From contig NW_018344194.1 in assembly GCF_002099425.1 (NCBI RefSeq), positions 62,001 through 126,000 on the forward strand: DNA of 64,000 nucleotides, read 5' to 3'. Position numbers and translations under genes: made by a program. Source of the stretch: Phascolarctos cinereus (lineage: Eukaryota > Chordata > Mammalia > Diprotodontia > Phascolarctidae). Positions 34,352-44,369 of this stretch are shown here, piece by piece. The notes below the pieces were generated by a model. That model had not been told where the DNA came from. It worked only from the letters and a program-made list of their open reading frames with translations, and did no database searches. Each line of letters starts with the position of its first letter. The stretch's first letter is position 1.

Positions 34352-34795
34352 TCCCCTCCCCCTCCTCTCCCCTTCCCTTCCTTTTGCTCCCCCCCTCCCC
34401 CCTCCTCTCCTCCCCTCCCCCCTCCTCTCCCCTCCCCTTCCTTTTGCTCCCCCCTCCCCCCTCCTCTCCTCCTCCCTCCTCTCCTCCCCTCCCTCCTCCT
34501 CTCCCCTCCCCTTCCTTTTGCTCCCCCCTCCCCCTCCTCTCCTCCCCTCCCCTCCTCTCCTCCCCCTCCTTCCTTTTGCTCCCCCCTCCCCCTCCTCTCC
34601 TCCCTCCCCCTCCTCTCCCCTCCCCTTCCTTTTGCTCCCCTCCCTCCTCTCCTCCCCCCTCCTCTCCTCCCTCTCTTCCTCTCCTCCCCTCTCCTCTCTT
34701 CCCCTCCCCTCTCCTCTTCCCTTCCCTTCTCTATTTTCCCCATTTGTCCCCTCTCTCTCCACTCTCTTCTCTGTCTTCTCTTCCCCTCCCCGAAG
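34352..34795. repeat. Pyrimidine-rich minisatellite, unit about 60 bp
   Basis: Nearly pure C/T on the plus strand for about 440 bp. The marker CCTTTTGCTCCCC recurs at 34380, 34440, 34514, 34572 and 34628 (spacings 60, 74, 58, 56), separated by CTCCCCTCCC runs. Frames of 165-202 codons on both strands (Pro/Ser/Leu or Gly/Arg/Glu) are repeat translations. Confidence 0.95.
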
Positions 34796-35471
34796 AAATA
34801 ACATCTGGCTCCCATTTAAGAGACCAGGTTAGGTCTCATCAAGACAGCCCCTCCCCGTCCCCCCATGTCAGAGCTCCCATTTCGATAGCCCCCTCCCAGC
34901 GTCAAAAGAGCTTTCCTGCGGCCTTCCTTATGAGGTAGGGGGCCCACAGATAATCACTCCCCCTTTACAGAGGAGGAATCCGAGGCCCAAAGAGACAAAG
35001 TGACTCGTCCAGCCTGACCACAGCGAAGTGTAAAGGTGGGCGCCTGCCTGTCTCCAGCATCCCCATGAATACTGGGCCAGGCCACGCAGCTCTTTTTGAG
35101 TCATTGTGGCCTTAACCAATTCCTCCCCGATTCTAGCTCTTGTAATTCCTGCTCCACCTCCCCAAGGCTGTATTTCCTTAGTCTGTATTTGCCTTTCTCT
35201 TTCCCCTCCCCACCCCCTCACCCACACGGGAGAATCGAAATGCCCTGACCTGAGGGACCGACCGGGTCTGACACCTGATTTTCCTTCTAACATTTATCAC
35301 GCATTAGGGGAACGCTGGCTCACTGACTCCTCCCTGCAGCCTCCTCCTCCTTCCCGCATCCATAATTACCAACGCAAATGGCCGAATTGCACTTTTGTAG
35401 GTTGGTAGGTGGATGAATTTTTTCCAACTTTTCTTGTAATTAAACGAGACTTCTTCATAATGCTACAAAGT
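34796..35471. other. Unique sequence flanking the tRNA gene
   Basis: Holds a MIR at 34955-35070. The rest, especially 35270-35450, is repeat-free and lies at the 3' side of the tRNA gene. Confidence 0.45.
34955..35070 (-). repeat. MIR SINE
   Basis: ctttacagaggaggaatccg, aggcccaaagagacaaagtg and actcgtccagcctgaccaca. Confidence 0.78.
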
Positions 35472-35476
35472 AAAAA
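35472..35476 (-). terminator. Pol III terminator of tRNA-Ser(CGA)
   Basis: A run of five T on the minus strand lies six bases beyond the discriminator base. This is the usual distance and length for a mammalian Pol III terminator. Confidence 0.85.
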
Positions 35477-35493
35477 CACCATCGCTGTGAGCA

Positions 35494-35504
35494 GGATTCG
35501 AACC
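35494..35504 (-). promoter_or_regulatory. Pol III B box of tRNA-Ser(CGA)
   Basis: GGTTCGAATCC on the minus strand, tRNA positions 61-71, is a perfect B box in the T arm. Confidence 0.92.
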
Positions 35505-35546
35505 TGCGCAGGGAGCCCCCATTAGATTTCGAGTCCAACGCCTTAA

Positions 35547-35557
35547 CCACTCGGCCA
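35547..35557 (-). promoter_or_regulatory. Pol III A box of tRNA-Ser(CGA)
   Basis: TGGCCGAGTGG on the minus strand, tRNA positions 8-18, matches the A-box consensus TGGCNNAGTGG. It is the TFIIIC contact within the D arm. Confidence 0.9.
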
Positions 35558-35901
35558 TCACAGCACCTAATTTCACATCTACCAGACAAGAGGAATGATG
35601 GACTTGAGATGCCTAAAAACAACAATAATATAGGTCTGGAGGGCAGTCTTGTACGTTTGCTATACACTCTACATACTGGATACACAGGACCTCCCAAGAG
35701 CCCCTGGGCTGCCAAAAGGAATCAATCAATAGGTAGAATGCATTCTCGTTGGCTTAAATCAGGATCTGCACTGGTGAGGGAACGGGGCAGGGAAGGATGG
35801 CAGGGGACGACGCAGGAGTACTAAGCAGGTCCAAAGATTCTAGGCACGAAATTAATGATGATGCTGTTATCTCTCTAATACTTAAAGGTTTACAGCAAAC
35901 G

Positions 35902-36153
35902 TAATAAAAAAAACTACCTAGCATTTATATAGTGCTTTAAGGTTTGCAAAGCACTTCACAAATATCTTGTTTGATCCTCACAATGACCCTGTGGGGTGGG
36001 AGCTATCCTCATTTTACGGATGAGGAAACTGAGGCAGACAGTTAAGGGACTTGCTCAGGATCACACAGATACTAGCAGTTGTCTGGAGACTGGATTTGAA
36101 ATCAATCTTCCTGACTCCAGGTGCAGTGATCTATCCACTGCCCTGTGGCTGTC
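35902..36153 (-). repeat. MIR_Mars-like CORE SINE, near full length
   Basis: Long marsupial MIR variant in reverse: agcatttatatagtgcttta, aggtttgcaaagcacttcac, ttttacggatgaggaaactg, gggacttgctcaggatcaca and atctatccactgccctgtgg. Confidence 0.88.
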
Positions 36154-36189
36154 GATAATTCTTATCTCCATTAACAGAAAAAGAAATGA

Positions 36190-36312
36190 GGCTCCAGTAG
36201 ATTGAACTCCTTGAGGGCAAAGACAGGCTCACTTTTGTGTCTGTATGTCCAGCGTTGAGAAGTGTCCAGCCTTTAGCACACACTGTAATAAATGCTCATT
36301 AACTGAACGAGT
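36190..36312 (+). repeat. L2 LINE 3' end
   Basis: gaactccttgagggcaaaga, tttagcacacactgtaataa and atgctcattaactgaacgag. Confidence 0.8.
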
Positions 36313-37345
36313 GACTTGCCTGCGGTCTTCTAGCCAGCCAGTGTCAAAGCCGAGATTCCAAAATAGCTCAGACTTCAGGTTTAGAGAGAACTGTACCGCA
36401 GCAATGCCGGAGGAAGCCTCGATGGCTTTGGGACTAGAAAATTTGGGAAAACTGGGCTTCCATCTTGACTCTCTGAGCTTGGGGAAGTCATTTCCCTGTT
36501 GGTAGATGAGTTTTCTCATTCACAAAGTGGCAGACACCCTGACACTGCACAGGGATGGCTATACCCTTGAAGTTGTAATCACCCACCAGAGTCCAGCTTC
36601 CTGAGTCCATTCCTCTGAAATTCCTCAGACACTAATCGGTCCTTAAATCTCTCCTTCACCTCACACCTTATCTGTTCCCATCTTAAATATCCAGGCACTG
36701 GACATCCCTTTTTTCTCAGGCTATCAATCTCAGGTTAAAGTGGGGGAGATACTGCTATCAGGGACAGCAGGCTGTTCAAATAATCTGGCAAAAAGTGGTA
36801 AGGGGCTTAAACTAGCATGGTGGTGACAGACCAGGAAGGAGCAGCAAAGCTGATCCTCTAGGTGCATGGGATAGGAGAGGTGTGATGGAAGAGGAAAGCA
36901 TGCTAGATTTAGAAGAAGAGAACCTGTGTCCAAATCCTGACCCTTCCTTATTCTAATAAATAAACAGTCCCTGTTGAAGTTGGGAGGGACACCTTCATTT
37001 GATTTCATTTCAGAACACATCAGGCAATTCTGTTAGCTTTCCTCATCCGTGACTCCTCTGGTCTTCATCTTTACCTCTTCCCCAAAGGAAACTTGACCTT
37101 TACCAATAACCACCCTGGACTCTGCTAGGTGAGCTTCCACCTTGTCTTGCCTCCAGCCGGGCCTTCCCCTCCCTTCTTAGCCATCTCCAGATTGCATCTT
37201 TACTCTGGACCATCATCCCCTACCTCCCTTCACAGTAAGGGCTTGATCTTCCTATTTACCTTACTCATATTTTTCCCTTTGGATTGGAATGATTTCTTCC
37301 CCACCTCCCCAGAACCCCTTTTCCTGGTCTGGTCCATATGTGTCT
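36313..37345. other. Unique or highly decayed sequence
   Basis: Weak MIR-like bits at 36300-36365 (reverse) and 36455-36540 (forward). The pyrimidine-biased part 37040-37330 may be old L2. No gene. Confidence 0.35.
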
Positions 37346-37349
37346 ACAG

Positions 37350-37530
37350 AGTCCTGGGATTTGGAGCTGGAAGTAACCTTAAAACTTGTCTAACCCCTCC
37401 AGTTGACAGATGAAGAAACTGAGGCCCAGGGAGTTGTGACTTGCCCAATGTCAGTAAGCATCAGTGGCAGGATGTGAACCCAGGTCCTCTTGCCTACCAA
37501 GAACATGCATTTTACACTCCAAGCCCTAAG
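37350..37530 (-). repeat. MIR3 SINE
   Basis: tttggagctggaagtaacct, GATGAAGAAACTGAGGCCCA, gacttgcccaatgtcagtaa and gtgaacccaggtcctcttgc. Confidence 0.88.
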
Positions 37531-38604
37531 TCTCTTTTGCTCCAAACCAAACACCCCTTAGTTTCTAAGTGCTTAATAAAGGTGTTTGTTGTCCTGCCTT
37601 GGTCGGAAGCCTACTGACTAGACTGGGCTTTATCTGCTGGACCTCTCATCTCCCCTTCTGATCTGTTGCCAACCCTTAAATGCACACTGTTGGACTTCCC
37701 TTTTTTTTTTTTTAACAAAAAGGCACCTTCTCTTGGGGGTAATATAGCAAAGGGCGACCAGTCTATAAACCTTGGTGAGAATGGGTTTCTGGGATTCTTT
37801 CAAATGACCACTGAAAGACAGATTTTGAGACACGATGGGGAGAGAGTAAGCATCCCTGGCTGTCAGAGATGAGAATCTGAAGCAAAGGGCTCATCTTTGT
37901 TGTCAAAGACTTGGAAGCCACCCCCCACTTTAGCAAAGGTCCCGTAAGGGCCTGCTGGCACCCTTTCTCATTAAAGAAAACCACTCTTTTTCTAACCTGA
38001 AGCTCTTTGGGGCTGCAAAAGTGAGGGCTGAAGGGACTTGATTTTAGCTGGAAACCACTGGGATAGATTTTCTCCAGCAGGATGTTTCTATTTTGCTCTC
38101 TAAAAGCATGCAAATTTCTTGCAAGGGAAGCAGGATTTATTTCTCATTAAAATATTTGTTCAAGGACCCAATTCAAACAGCAGTGCCAGGCTCCTCTTCC
38201 CTCTCTCTTTGCTTCACATCAGAAAGAATGAGTCACCATTCTGGGCTTGGTGAGAGTCAAAGGAGAGAAAATAAACAGAGGCCTCCAAGGGTATTGTTTT
38301 AATCAATCCTTGAAGATAGAGGGGGAAGGGAAAGGAGAAGGCAGATTCTGGAGCCTCCAAAGAGCCAGAGAAAACGGTAAGTTCCAAAAATTTTGTTTTA
38401 TTGTTACTTTTCCCCCCAGTCCATCCAGAGACCTATTTTCTAAGGGTTACTTAAGGAGAAGTGGAACAACAAATATTTTCATTTGCTTGTCAGCTTCTTC
38501 AGGACAGGACCTTTCTTCTCCATCTCCTCACCTTGCCAATCTTCAGAGTGTCCTGGACACAGTTGGGGGCTCCTTATTCCACTGGAAAGTACAGGAATGG
38601 CAGA
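37531..38604. other. Repeat-free stretch
   Basis: No repeat, RNA or coding feature recognised. A T-run lies at 37701-37713. 37900-38300 is a candidate conserved noncoding block (see findings). Confidence 0.4.
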
Positions 38605-38735
38605 ATGACTAAGTTAGAATGGATCTTGGAGATCCTGTCCTGCAATCCTCTCACTAACAGAAGAGGAAACTGAGGTTCAGAGAGTGACAGATACTTAAAA
38701 GTTTAATTAGGCTGCTAACTGTAAGATGAGATTTA
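38605..38735 (-). repeat. MIR3 SINE
   Basis: tagaatggatcttggagatc, aacagaagaggaaactgagg and ttcagagagtgacagatact. Confidence 0.75.
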
Positions 38736-38989
38736 AGGTACATTGGAGAAATGCCTCCTTCTTTAAAAAAAAATGGTCCTCCATTGTCTCAGTTATTGTG
38801 TCATGCTTATGTCATGATTCTTTGACCCTGCTATTTCTTTTTTTTTGACCCCACTATTTCTTCTCTTCATCAAGATAACCATTTCCAACTCCTTCTACCC
38901 TCTGACTTTTCCACTGGGCAGTGTCCAGTAGACACTGATAAATTGAGGATAAAGCTGTGAAGTGGGATTACATGAAGTGAATGAAGAGG

Positions 38990-39130
38990 TCTTTATTAAG
39001 CATTTACAATGTATCTCCACACTATGCCAAGCATTGGGCGTGCAAAGTCACAAAGCAAGAAAGGCCTTGCCCTCAGGGAGCTTATCCTCTAATAGAGGTA
39101 GACAACACCCATGTGAGGGGCCACATTTTA
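38990..39130 (+). repeat. Unnamed dispersed repeat family A (fragment)
   Basis: tattaagcatttacaatgta, ctatgccaagcattgggcgt and ccttgccctcagggagctta. Confidence 0.65.
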
Positions 39131-39393
39131 AGAAGGATGTTGTTCAACTGAACCCCCAAAGGAGAGAGGACAACCCAGACAGGGAAGGGCCTTAAGCCCA
39201 TATTCTATGAGGATCTACTGAATAAATCAAAGCTGTTGAACTAAGAGAAGAGAAAGCTTTGGGTAACATAAAAGCCAACTTGGATTATTTTAAAGGATTG
39301 ACATGTGGAAAAGAATTTAGACTTAATTCAACTTGGTCCCAGGGGGCAAGAGGATAAAGAGACAAATTTTCCTCAGGACCTGGAGAAGTTTGG
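39131..39393. other. Unrecognised sequence
   Basis: Possibly further family A decay. Nothing firm. Confidence 0.3.
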
Positions 39394-39394
<1 letters not shown>

Positions 39395-39435
<41 letters not shown>

Positions 39436-39449
39436 CACACACACACACA
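39395..39449. repeat. (CA)n microsatellite
   Basis: About 27 CA units with one CG interruption at 39428. Confidence 0.95.
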
Positions 39450-39554
39450 ATGTACTGGAACATGTAGCCTACTGATGTGGCCTTTGAGAATCCCAGGACA
39501 TACCAGGTCCACAATGAGGACTTTAATGGGGGTCCATTTAAGATAAAATTTGCA

Positions 39555-39755
39555 ATTGAAAAGAAGTGTGGTGAAGTGGACACAGAACAGGCCAAGGATT
39601 CAAGACACTTGGGCTTCAGTCCCAGCTCTATGACCTTGGGCAAGTCACTTGGTCTCTTTCTGCCTCAGTTTCCTGATAAGAAAAGCAAAAAGGATTGAGC
39701 CAGCTGATCCCTAATGTCCTGCCCAGATCTGATATCCTATATTTCTGTGACCAAT
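39555..39755 (+). repeat. MIR3 SINE
   Basis: cttcagtcccagctctatga, CCTTGGGCAAGTCACTTGGT, TGCCTCAGTTTCCTGATAAG and gtcctgcccagatctgatat. Confidence 0.87.
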
Positions 39756-40589
39756 TGTCCTGGCAATACCTTGTAAATAACTGAATCAATCAACCTCTTG
39801 ATGGTACTAGAATCTGTCACCCTTTCCCTGCTCATTTGAGACCCAACTTCATCACATCAAGGAAAAAAAAAATGGGGCATTGCTGCACTGCCTAGCCAAA
39901 GATCTGCTGCAAGCCTTTCTTTGACATATAATGTATGTGATAATAGACCAGCTGCCTGCCTCTTCCTCTGCTTCACCTGGCCTACACTTAGATGTAACAG
40001 TAGTAACATCACATGGAATATTTGAATATCCCATATGAAATAATTCCATAATTTTAAAAGCATGCTAGGAAGTTTGAACTCTGTTTCCTAGGGAAAATCC
40101 TTCTCAATATTTTTGGTAAGATCTTAAAATTGAAATTATGCTTTCATGCTGTCTCAAATATTACCAGTGCCACCTTAAAAAGCAAACCTTAGGCATCATT
40201 ATGTTCTGAAAAAGCTTCATCCTGGCCCTGGTGGCACCTGGCTATTGAGGCCCAGTATTGAAACTGTAATCTTAGACAGTTCTGCTGTAAAGTCATATTC
40301 TTGCTTCTTCATAACTTCCTTCAAAATATTTCCCTGGGGAAAAACCTCATCGTGCTTTGAGAAAAGCTCGACATTGTAGAAGCACCCCCAGCACCTCCTC
40401 CTCTCTCCATCATGTTGGCTAGTGACCTGCCTTGCGTTTCTACAGAAGAAACAAGGACGGTTCTTCCCTGTGTCTGGTACACTGTAAATGTTGTGCCTGT
40501 ATAACAAATACAGATGGTTAGTTAGGGGTACTTCTTATGCTTAAGCATTTTACCAAATGCGCTTATGAGTGCAGTGCATTCCATGCCTC
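39756..40589. other. Unrecognised sequence
   Basis: No gene or named repeat recognised over 0.8 kb. The minus frame at 40507-40217 (96 codons) has no domain. Confidence 0.4.
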
Positions 40590-41035
40590 CAGACTGCTCC
40601 CTGTTACCTTCAGCATCAAATTTAAAATCCTCTGTTTGCCTTTTCGAACCCTTCATGACTGGCCTTTCCTACCTTCCCAGTCTTCTTATACCCTTCCCCT
40701 GTTGTACTAGCCAGGCCTTGCTGTTACTTGCACAAGATGCTTCATCTCTTAGGTCTGGCATTTTCTCTGGCTCTTCCTCATGCTTTGAATTCTCTCTACC
40801 TTTGGGATTCCTTAGCTTCCTTCAAGTTTCAGCTGAAGCCCCACTTTCTGCAGGAAGCCCTTCCAGGTCCCCAGCCCACACATGCATTGTGTAAATCTCC
40901 AATTTCCCCTGCATGAGTCTCTTTTGTATGGAGTTGTTGGTATCTTCTCTTCCCTATCAGCTTCTGGAGGGAAGAGGCTTTTTTTAGCTCTTAGCACATA
41001 GTAGGTACTTGATAAATGCTCATTGACTAAACCCA
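40590..41035 (+). repeat. L2 LINE 3' end
   Basis: accttcagcatcaaatttaa, cttcatgactggcctttcct, ttccttcaagtttcagctga, ggaagcccttccaggtcccc and agcacatagtaggtacttga with aaatgctcattgact. Confidence 0.9.
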
Positions 41036-41204
41036 GTTTGCCATTTTGCAAATGCATCCCACTCACCAGAGTGATGATCAGGCAGGAGAGTGGACATGGT
41101 TCAGCACAAAGCAAGTGCCCCCACTGGGCCAAAATTTCCAAAGTGGGAGCTCTTCTGACAGTGGGCAAGAAGCTGCTCTTAATGGACAAGGTCAATCTTG
41201 TTAG

Positions 41205-41368
41205 TCTAGAAAATCATAGGAATAGAACACAAGAGCTGAAAAGGACTTAAATATCCAAACATTTTCTTTTCTACATGAAGAGACTGGGTCCCAGAGAAGT
41301 GAGATGACTTGCCCAAGACCATGCAGGAATTGAGGAGCAGAGCTGGGATTTGGACGTGGGTTCTATGT
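41205..41368 (-). repeat. MIR3 SINE
   Basis: acacaagagctgaaaaggac, gaagagactgggtcccagag and gatgacttgcccaagaccat. Confidence 0.78.
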
Positions 41369-41384
41369 GATTTTCCATGACCTT

Positions 41385-41758
41385 TCCGCATGTGTGTATG
41401 TGTATCTGTGTGTGTGCGTGTGCATATGTGTATGTATGTGTATATGTGTGTGCATGTGTATATGCATGTATTGTGCATGTGTATGTATGTATGCATGTGT
41501 GCATGTGCATGCATGCATGTGTGTACGTGTGTGCGTGTGTATGTGTGTATTGTGCATGTGTATATGTGTGTATTGTGCATGTGTATGTATGTATGCATGT
41601 GTGCATGTGCATACATGCATGTGTGTACGTGTGTATGTGTGTATTGTGCATGTGTATGTGTGTGCATGTGTATATGTGTGTATTGTGCATGTATGTGTAT
41701 GTACGTGTGTGTGTGCGCGCATGTGTGTGTGCGTGTGTGTGTACGTGTGTGTGTACAC
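41385..41758. repeat. TG-type alternating repeat with 102-bp higher-order unit
   Basis: About 370 bp of alternating purine-pyrimidine DNA (TG, CA, TA, CG steps). A block starting ATTGTGCATGTGTATGTATG at 41470 recurs at 41572, a 102-bp period, with one difference in the first 60 bases. Shorter ATTGTGCATG returns lie at 41549, 41643 and 41682. Open frames of 139-228 codons on both strands (His/Thr or Cys/Val) are translations of the repeat. Confidence 0.95.
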
Positions 41759-41759
41759 A

Positions 41760-41993
41760 GCTTGGTCGGGTGTGTCCCCCAGAGAGGCTGCAGCTGGCAG
41801 GGCACATGAGCATGTGAGCATCAGAGGCTGAGAGGGGCCGCCTGTGCCCGGAGCTTGGGGACGTGGCCTGGATCAAGAGAGACAGTGTGGCCGAGGGGGA
41901 GTGCCCGTGAAGCCTGTGGCCGGAGGCGGCTGCCGCGCCGGGAAGCCCTTTCCACAAAAGCGAGCCGTGCCGTTTTCGATGTTATCCAAGAAT
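41760..41993. other. GC-rich unique segment
   Basis: CpG-dense for this window (41850-41990). It lies between the TG repeat and a SINE. No gene recognised. Confidence 0.4.
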
Positions 41994-42256
41994 CGCTGCT
42001 GCTGATGTTCACTTGGTTCAGTTGTGGCCAACTCTCCGTGACCCCCTGTGGGGTTTTCCTGGCAGAGAGACCAGAATGGTCGGCCATTTCCTTCTCCAGC
42101 TCGTTTGACAAATGAGGAACTGAGGCAAACAGGGTTAAGTGACGTACCCAGGGTCATATAGTTAGTAAGTGTCTCAGGCCAGATTTGAACTCATGATGAG
42201 GAGTCTTCCTAATTCCAAGCCCTGCACTCTATCCACTGTACCACCTAGCTGCCTTA
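41994..42256 (-). mobile_element. Mar1-like CORE SINE with RTE-type end
   Basis: Full-length reverse copy: ttcagttgtggccaactctc, cgtgaccccctgtggggttt, CCTTCTCCAGCTCGTTTGAC, GAACTGAGGCAAACAGGGTT and ctctatccactgtaccacct. Confidence 0.94.
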
Positions 42257-42315
42257 GGCAAGGACTACATCTATCATTATAATTTTGCTGGTTATTTTTA
42301 AAGAAATGGTTTCAT

Positions 42316-42446
42316 CAGGGCATCGAGTGGCACAGTGGATAGACCACCAGCCCTGGAATCAAGAGGACCTGAATTCAAATCTGGCCTCAGACACTTACTA
42401 GCTGTGTGACCCTGGGCAAGTCACTTAACCCCAATTGCCTAAAAAA
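42316..42446 (+). mobile_element. WSINE1-like SINE
   Basis: GTGGCACAGTGGATAGACCA to CCCAATTGCCTAAAAAA. The perfect 12-bp flanks AAATGGTTTCAT at 42304-42315 and 42447-42458 mark the insertion. Confidence 0.95.
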
Positions 42447-42751
42447 AAATGGTTTCATGATAAGTTTTCCCTTCCTACAAGAATTATGAGGATGAAGTAT
42501 GGAAGGCTATTGTTCTCCATTGATAGGAGGACCCAAGTATCAAAGCATAAACCTTGCTCAAAAGAAAAATAATTTATTATCATAGCTATGGTCATAATCA
42601 TCATTATCATGATATTTACAGAAGGAATTTGGGAACGGGTTGGTAGCACTTCACCAGAGAGCACTGAAGGCGGACAATAGATAGCCAGTCTTGGACTTGT
42701 TGACTCTGACTCCAGCTGGTTTACACAGAGGAATCTATGGCATGGTAAAGA

Positions 42752-43009
42752 GCAGTGAGGTGGTGCCCTCATGCACAGACTGCTGGTCCTAGGGTCAGGA
42801 AGACTCACCTTTCTGAGTTCAAATCTGGCCTCACCCACTTAACCAGCTGTGTGTCCCTGGGCAAGTCACTTAACCCTGTTTGCCTTGATTTCCTCACATG
42901 CAAATGATCTGGAGAGGAAAATGGCAAACCACTCTAGTATCTTTGCCAAGAAAATCCCAAAAGGCATCACAAAGAGCTGGACATGACTGGACAGCAGCAG
43001 CAAAATGAA
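42752..43009 (+). mobile_element. Mar1-like CORE SINE with RTE-type end
   Basis: gaggtggtgccctcatgcac, CTGTGTGTCCCTGGGCAAGT, atctggagaggaaaatggca and GCTGGACATGACTGGACAGC. The 10-bp flanks ATGGTAAAGA at 42742-42751 and 43010-43019 support it. Confidence 0.93.
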
Positions 43010-43019
43010 ATGGTAAAGA

Positions 43020-43789
43020 TCCATGAGTGGAATCCTCAGCCCTGCCGACTCACAGATGACATACACATGAGCTCAGGCGACAATGCGTCACAAATGAGGG
43101 ATTGGACAAATGACTAAATCACGTGGGTTCTAGAGGTAGAAGCTTATGGTAGTAATTCAGAACCAAGTCACTGCCACTAGAAATTTTGTAGAGTTATCAG
43201 GAAGAAAACCGGACTCAGCAAACGACGACAATGTGCGAGGAAATAATAGGAACTGTACAATCCATCACTGTGGGTTGAAAAAAAAACGCCAACTGAATAC
43301 TTTGAACAGCATGACCTGGAGGCTGGGACGATATATCAGAGGATAACTAGCTTTCAAAAACAAACATGTCACCAACCCTCACACTGCAAATAGAGATGAT
43401 AAAATTTCTTAAAAGTGAAGGAAATAAACAGTGCTGAAACTGAACTAGCATCACAGTCAGAATCGTTCACAGTTCCCTAGAAGTAACATTGATGTATAAA
43501 AAATTAAGAAAGGGGCTTTTCAAATTGACGTAGCCATGACAATTACTCTTACTCTCCAAGACATATGGAATGAAAGGGTCTCAAAATATAGAGACCTACT
43601 CAAACAAATAAAACCATGTTTGAACAAGATGATACACATATTGTCCATATTGACCCATCTGTCACCTGGAGATGTCCCAAAGATGCTTTTGGTGAGTCTA
43701 CAGAAAGTGACCTTATTTCCTAATACTTTTATGTAATTACACAAAAAAGTCATGTTACTGACTGATGCAACAATACACATATGCATATC
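43020..43789. other. Unrecognised sequence
   Basis: No named repeat. A 66-codon plus frame at 43536-43736 shows no domain. An A-run lies at 43279-43286. Confidence 0.35.
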
Positions 43790-43793
43790 TGTG

Positions 43794-43826
<33 letters not shown>

Positions 43827-43828
43827 AT
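43794..43828. repeat. (TG)n microsatellite
   Basis: About 17 TG units with one CG step. Confidence 0.94.
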
Positions 43829-44039
43829 ACTTAATGTAAAAGAAAAATTGTAGGGTAGTGACTTGTCCTTAAGAATGATAATGATGACAATGATGATGAT
43901 ACTAATTCCCTCACTGCCCACCAAGTCCTTCTCCAATGCCTCACTTTGGCATAGAGGTGATCCTAGATTCATGAAAGCTATGACAAAGTTCTGCTGGGTC
44001 CTAACAAGCTGGAAAGGCTCCAAGTACAAACACATCATG

Positions 44040-44140
44040 GAGGGTGGGTCTCTCAGATCAAATGAGATAATATTTGGAAAGTGCTTAGGGCACTGTCTGG
44101 CAGGTAGTAGGTACTTAATAAATGTTTATTTCCTTTCTGC
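44040..44140 (+). repeat. MIR SINE 3' end
   Basis: tcaaatgagataatatttgg, aaagtgcttagggcactgtc and gtaggtacttaataaatgtt. Confidence 0.8.
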
Positions 44141-44368
44141 TTCTCAGGCCAGGGACATTTTCGCTGTAGTTAGACAATCTCATGACCTGATTCTCAACAA
44201 TATAATGGTTGTTTTGGCCAGAATGAACTCATAGGACATCTGTAAGTCTGGGCAGAAATAGATTATGAGGTACCACCAATTAAATTCACATATCCTTGAT
44301 TACTAAAGTCTAATATCTCACCGTATATAACTCAATATGGTCCCCTAGTGATTTTCACTCATTAATGC
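44141..44368. other. Unrecognised sequence
   Basis: Nothing supported. Confidence 0.35.
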
Positions 44369-44369
44369 T

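Larger units (their letters stand above)
35483..35564 (-). tRNA. tRNA-Ser, anticodon CGA
   Basis: Reads UCG serine codons. Read on the minus strand the gene is 82 nt. The acceptor stem GCTGTGA pairs perfectly with TCACAGC, followed by discriminator G, as expected for serine tRNA. The anticodon CGA lies at plus positions 35529-35531 in loop CTCGAAA, closed by a 5-bp stem (TTGGA/TCTAA) with one G-T wobble. A long variable arm (GGGG...CCC) marks the class II serine type, and the T arm GCAGG-TTCGAAT-CCTGC is perfect. The sequence is almost the same as the mammalian tRNA-Ser-CGA I remember, apart from the wobble base and a few variable-arm bases. There is no intron and no encoded CCA. Both internal promoter boxes and a downstream T-run are intact, so it is probably a working gene rather than a SINE head or pseudogene. 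The neighbouring sequence is unique. Confidence 0.96.

Noticed and set aside
34210-34938. Frames of 165-202 codons on both strands
   Set aside because: Translations of the polypyrimidine minisatellite: Pro/Ser/Leu on one strand, Gly/Arg/Glu on the other.
41385-41758. CRISPR-like regular spacing
   Set aside because: There are no unique spacers. It is a tandem simple repeat in a mammalian genome.
41206-41957. Frames of 127-228 codons on both strands
   Set aside because: His/Thr/Tyr and Cys/Val translations of the TG-type repeat with short flanks.
43140-43200. Resemblance between 43140-43190 and 13570-13620 (accaagtca.tgccat)
   Set aside because: The similarity is about 30 bases and does not extend to either side, so common origin cannot be supported by eye.
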